Origin: an uncultured Mycoplasmatota bacterium
Lineage (GTDB): Bacteria > Bacillota_I > Bacilli_A > RF39 > UBA660
DNA: 42,010 nucleotides
NCBI GenBank assembly: GCA_900554315.1
Contig: USGP01000009.1
Span: 1 to 42,010 of the forward strand
Direction of reading: 5' to 3'
The number at the start of each line of letters is the position of its first letter. The stretch's first letter is position 1. Of the stretch, positions 39,652 through 42,010 are shown piece after piece. Position numbers and translations under genes: made by a program. The notes beneath the pieces are model-generated. The model was not told the DNA's origin. It searched no databases and was given only the letters and a program-made list of their open reading frames with translations.

Positions 39652-41229
39652 TCAATTATGATATTTTTTAGAAATCCATTCTGCTACTTTAATACCATCC
39701 ATCGCAGCAGTAGTAATGCCTCCTGCATAACCACTCCCTTCTCCACATGGATAAATTCCTAGTATATTACTTTCTCCATCCTCTCCACGAACAATTCTAA
39801 CAGGAGAAGAAGTACGACTCTCAACCCCAGCTAAAATAGCATCTCCTCGGTCAAAACCATGAATTTTTTTTCCAAATACTGGCATCGCTTCTTTAATAGA
39901 AGAACAAACATAATCAGGTAAAACTTGATTCAAATCCGCAAACTCATATCTTCCTTTCATTTCTGGAGAAACATCTAAAAAATTAGCTGAAAAAAGTCCA
40001 TGATCAAAATCTTGATACAATTGAATAGGAATTGCCCCATTTCCAGCTAGAAAAGCATTTTCTTCCAACTTTTGCTGAAACTTAACGCCATCTAACGGAT
40101 GACGCCCAAAATCATCTGGACTAACCGTAACAACTAAAGCACTATTAGCATTTTTACTACCTCTATCATGATAACTCATCCCATTAATTGCAAGTCTTCC
40201 ATCTTCACTAGAAGCATTCACAACATACCCACCAGGACACATGCAGAAAGAATACACTCCTCTACCACTTTTTGTAGTATATGTAAGCTTATAATCAGCA
40301 ACAGGAAGTCTTTTATCCAATGTCCCATATTGACTAAGTTGAATCATCTCTTGGGGATGTTGAATACGAAGACCAACAGCAAAAGGTTTAGAAACCATAT
40401 CTAGACCATTCTGATATAACATAGAAAAAGTATCTCTTGCACTATGTCCAATTGCTAATACCAAAACAGAACAAGGTATCTTCTCTTGATGATTAATCTC
40501 TATTTCATATAACTTACCATCTTTAATATGAATATCTGTCAACTGACTACAATAACGAAATTCTCCACCAAATCGCTCTATAGACTTTCTAATATTGACA
40601 ACAACATCTCTTAACAAATCTGTTCCAATATGTGGTTTTTGTAAATACAAAATTTCTTTTGGAGTACCATTTTCAACAAATATTTCAAAAACCTTTTTTC
40701 CCCTAAAATATTTATCTTTAACCATAGTATTCAATTTGCCATCCGAAAAAGTTCCTGCTCCTCCTTCGCCGAACTGAACATTAGAATTCATTTTTAACTT
40801 ACCACCATTCCAAAATTCTAATACACTTTTAACACGATCTTCAACTGGCTCTCCACGTTCAATAACCAAAGGGCGATAGCCGTATTGTGCTAACATATAA
40901 GCACAAAACAAACCAGCAGGACCACTTCCAACAATAATAGGACGATGTTCTAAAGTTAAAGATCCCATTTCGACGAACTGATATTCTTCTTTTGGAGAAA
41001 GTAAAACATCCTTAGACAAACTATTTTTTAAAACTCTATCTTCCTTCAACACCTCAACATCAACTTCATAGACATAATGAATATCTGTTTTACGTCTAGC
41101 ATCTAATGACTTTTTTAAAATAGTAAAAGAAAGAATATTTTGACAAGAAATATGTAATTTTTTAGCAATCTCTCCCTTTAATCTATCCTCTTTGCCTAAA
41201 GGGATTTTAATTTGCCTAACACGTATCAT
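39652..41229 (-). CDS. FAD-dependent oxidoreductase (COG2509-type)
   Basis: A 525-residue flavoprotein of the uncharacterised FAD-dependent dehydrogenase group. The N-terminal 85 residues form a small alpha/beta region (IRVRQIKIPLGKEDRLKGEI). The FAD-binding Rossmann motif is VGSGPAGLFCAYMLA. NVQFGEGGAGTFSDGKLNT follows, characteristic of this family. The end has PCGEGSGYAGGITTAAMDGI, the second FAD contact. The reaction and substrate are unknown, and it is thought to be cytoplasmic. It overlaps by four bases with a second, different flavoprotein upstream, so the two are co-translated and may work together. Confidence 0.87.
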   Translation of the reverse strand: MIRVRQIKIPLGKEDRLKGEIAKKLHISCQNILSFTILKKSLDARRKTDIHYVYEVDVEVLKEDRVLKNSLSKDVLLSPKEEYQFVEMGSLTLEHRPIIVGSGPAGLFCAYMLAQYGYRPLVIERGEPVEDRVKSVLEFWNGGKLKMNSNVQFGEGGAGTFSDGKLNTMVKDKYFRGKKVFEIFVENGTPKEILYLQKPHIGTDLLRDVVVNIRKSIERFGGEFRYCSQLTDIHIKDGKLYEIEINHQEKIPCSVLVLAIGHSARDTFSMLYQNGLDMVSKPFAVGLRIQHPQEMIQLSQYGTLDKRLPVADYKLTYTTKSGRGVYSFCMCPGGYVVNASSEDGRLAINGMSYHDRGSKNANSALVVTVSPDDFGRHPLDGVKFQQKLEENAFLAGNGAIPIQLYQDFDHGLFSANFLDVSPEMKGRYEFADLNQVLPDYVCSSIKEAMPVFGKKIHGFDRGDAILAGVESRTSSPVRIVRGEDGESNILGIYPCGEGSGYAGGITTAAMDGIKVAEWISKKYHN

Positions 41230-42010
41230 TTACTACCTCCTCGTAAAGCTTTACCAACTAACAACCCAGACATCCAACTAAATCCTAAGTTATAGCCACC
41301 ACAATCACCATCAACATCTAAAATTTCTCCAACAAAATATAAGTGAGATACTTTTTTAGATTCTAGCCAAGAAGAAACCTCAGAAAGTAGAACTCCTCCA
41401 CAACATACCTGAGCCATAGAAAAATCTTTCGTACCAATTACTTCTAATGGAAAAGAAAACAAATAAGATAATAATCGTTGTTGCTCTTCTTTTAATAAAC
41501 TACTCCAAGTAGCTTTCTTAGAAATATTAGAAAGTTTTAAAATAACCAAAATCAATTTATATGGCAAAATTCCTTCTAAAAAAGAAACCATAGAATACTC
41601 TTTTAACTGTTCCCCTCTTTTAGAAAACCAAGCATAAATTTCATCTTCACTCTTATCTTTTAAAAATGGTAAAAATGAAATACTTAATCGCTCAGTCTTT
41701 TTAGGAAGACCCAAAGAAACAATTCGACTTAAATTAAAAACACAAATTCCACTAACACCATAATCAGTTAATTGAATTTCTCCTTCTTCTGCCTTTACAA
41801 AATGATCATCTTCATATAAAGAAACAATACAATTTGTACGAACACCAGACCACTCCTTCAAAAAATCACCATTTGTAACCAACTGAACCAACGCAGGCTT
41901 AACAGGTGCTATGGTATGACCAAACTTTTTTGCAAGAGTATATCCAAAACCATCAGAACCAGTTTTAGGACTAGCTATAGAACCAGTAGCAATAACTAAA
42001 TCATCAAAAT
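41226..42010 (-). CDS. HI0933/YhiN-family flavoprotein, N terminus beyond window
   Basis: The frame stays open from the stop at 41226 to the right edge of the window, so this is the C-terminal part of a longer gene; a TTG at 41891 is internal and not the start. The visible N-terminal part reads DDLVIATGSIASPKTGSDGF, then GYTLAKKFGH and PVKPALVQL, the pattern of the HI0933/BaiN-like FAD-dependent oxidoreductases. The C-terminal FAD-binding segment is FVGEILDVDGDCGGYNL, then GFSWMSGLLVGKAL. The substrate is unknown. Its stop overlaps the start of the COG2509-type flavoprotein gene by four bases (ATGA). Confidence 0.88.
   Translation of the reverse strand, partial: FDDLVIATGSIASPKTGSDGFGYTLAKKFGHTIAPVKPALVQLVTNGDFLKEWSGVRTNCIVSLYEDDHFVKAEEGEIQLTDYGVSGICVFNLSRIVSLGLPKKTERLSISFLPFLKDKSEDEIYAWFSKRGEQLKEYSMVSFLEGILPYKLILVILKLSNISKKATWSSLLKEEQQRLLSYLFSFPLEVIGTKDFSMAQVCCGGVLLSEVSSWLESKKVSHLYFVGEILDVDGDCGGYNLGFSWMSGLLVGKALRGGSK

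Overview
The window is a 42 kb piece of an AT-rich, low-GC Gram-positive genome. Shine-Dalgarno sites are strong (GGAGG or AGGTGAT), intrinsic terminators are frequent, and the sigma-A-type promoters have clear -10 boxes. Firmicutes gene content is plain: primosomal dnaB, HelD, the lepA–hemW neighbourhood, YlbL/YlbJ relatives and UppP. The elongator tRNA-Met closely resembles the Bacillus one as I remember it. My best guess is an uncultured gut-type member of the Bacilli or a Mollicutes-related lineage. No phage, transposase, CRISPR array or rRNA is visible, so this looks like core chromosome carrying some lineage-specific surface biology.

Layout. 1–2.4 kb: a cut-off gene and a two-component system (plus strand). 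2.4–5.4 kb: a hypothetical protein and a HelD-like helicase with an attenuator-like leader. 5.5–13 kb: two type IV pilin loci. The first is a phosphohexomutase, a 568-aa prepilin with a thrombospondin-type segment, and a membrane-anchored protein. The second is a prepilin of about 769 aa with four Cys-rich Ig-like repeats, and another membrane-anchored protein. A decayed pilin fragment lies between them. 13–17 kb: a four-gene operon of inorganic pyrophosphatase, UppP, a ZIP metal transporter and a PF06541-like membrane protein. 17–19 kb: an HD-domain protein and primosomal DnaB. 19–21.4 kb: prepilin peptidase and the PilC platform protein. 21.5–23 kb: a small YqfQ-like protein, tRNA-Met and two unknown small proteins. 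23–25.6 kb: an SDR enzyme and a second two-component system. 25.6–26 kb: a non-coding stretch with a duplicated operator–promoter module. 26–29.8 kb: two tandem paralogous membrane proteins, a thioesterase, a PDZ–Lon protease and a YlbJ-like membrane protein. 29.8–33.1 kb: two minor pilins and, divergently, the PilB/GspE ATPase. 33–39.6 kb: thymidylate kinase, an HD protein, HemW, a multi-HTH regulator, LepA, Nudix and a membrane protein. 39.6 kb to the end: two flavoproteins, the second cut by the window edge.

The theme is a Gram-positive type IV pilus or pseudopilus system spread over five transcription units. It has prepilin peptidase (PilD), platform (PilC), assembly ATPase (PilB), two short minor pilins and two very large, modular, disulfide-rich prepilins. 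No PilT, PilM, PilN or PilO is present here. The large prepilins, their dedicated membrane partners, the pilin pseudogene and a long low-complexity tail on PilB are the least conventional elements. The second notable item is the tandem 105-bp regulatory duplication upstream of the second two-component system.

Functions below come from motif recognition by eye. No database search was run, and where a start codon was chosen against a longer reading frame the reason is given.
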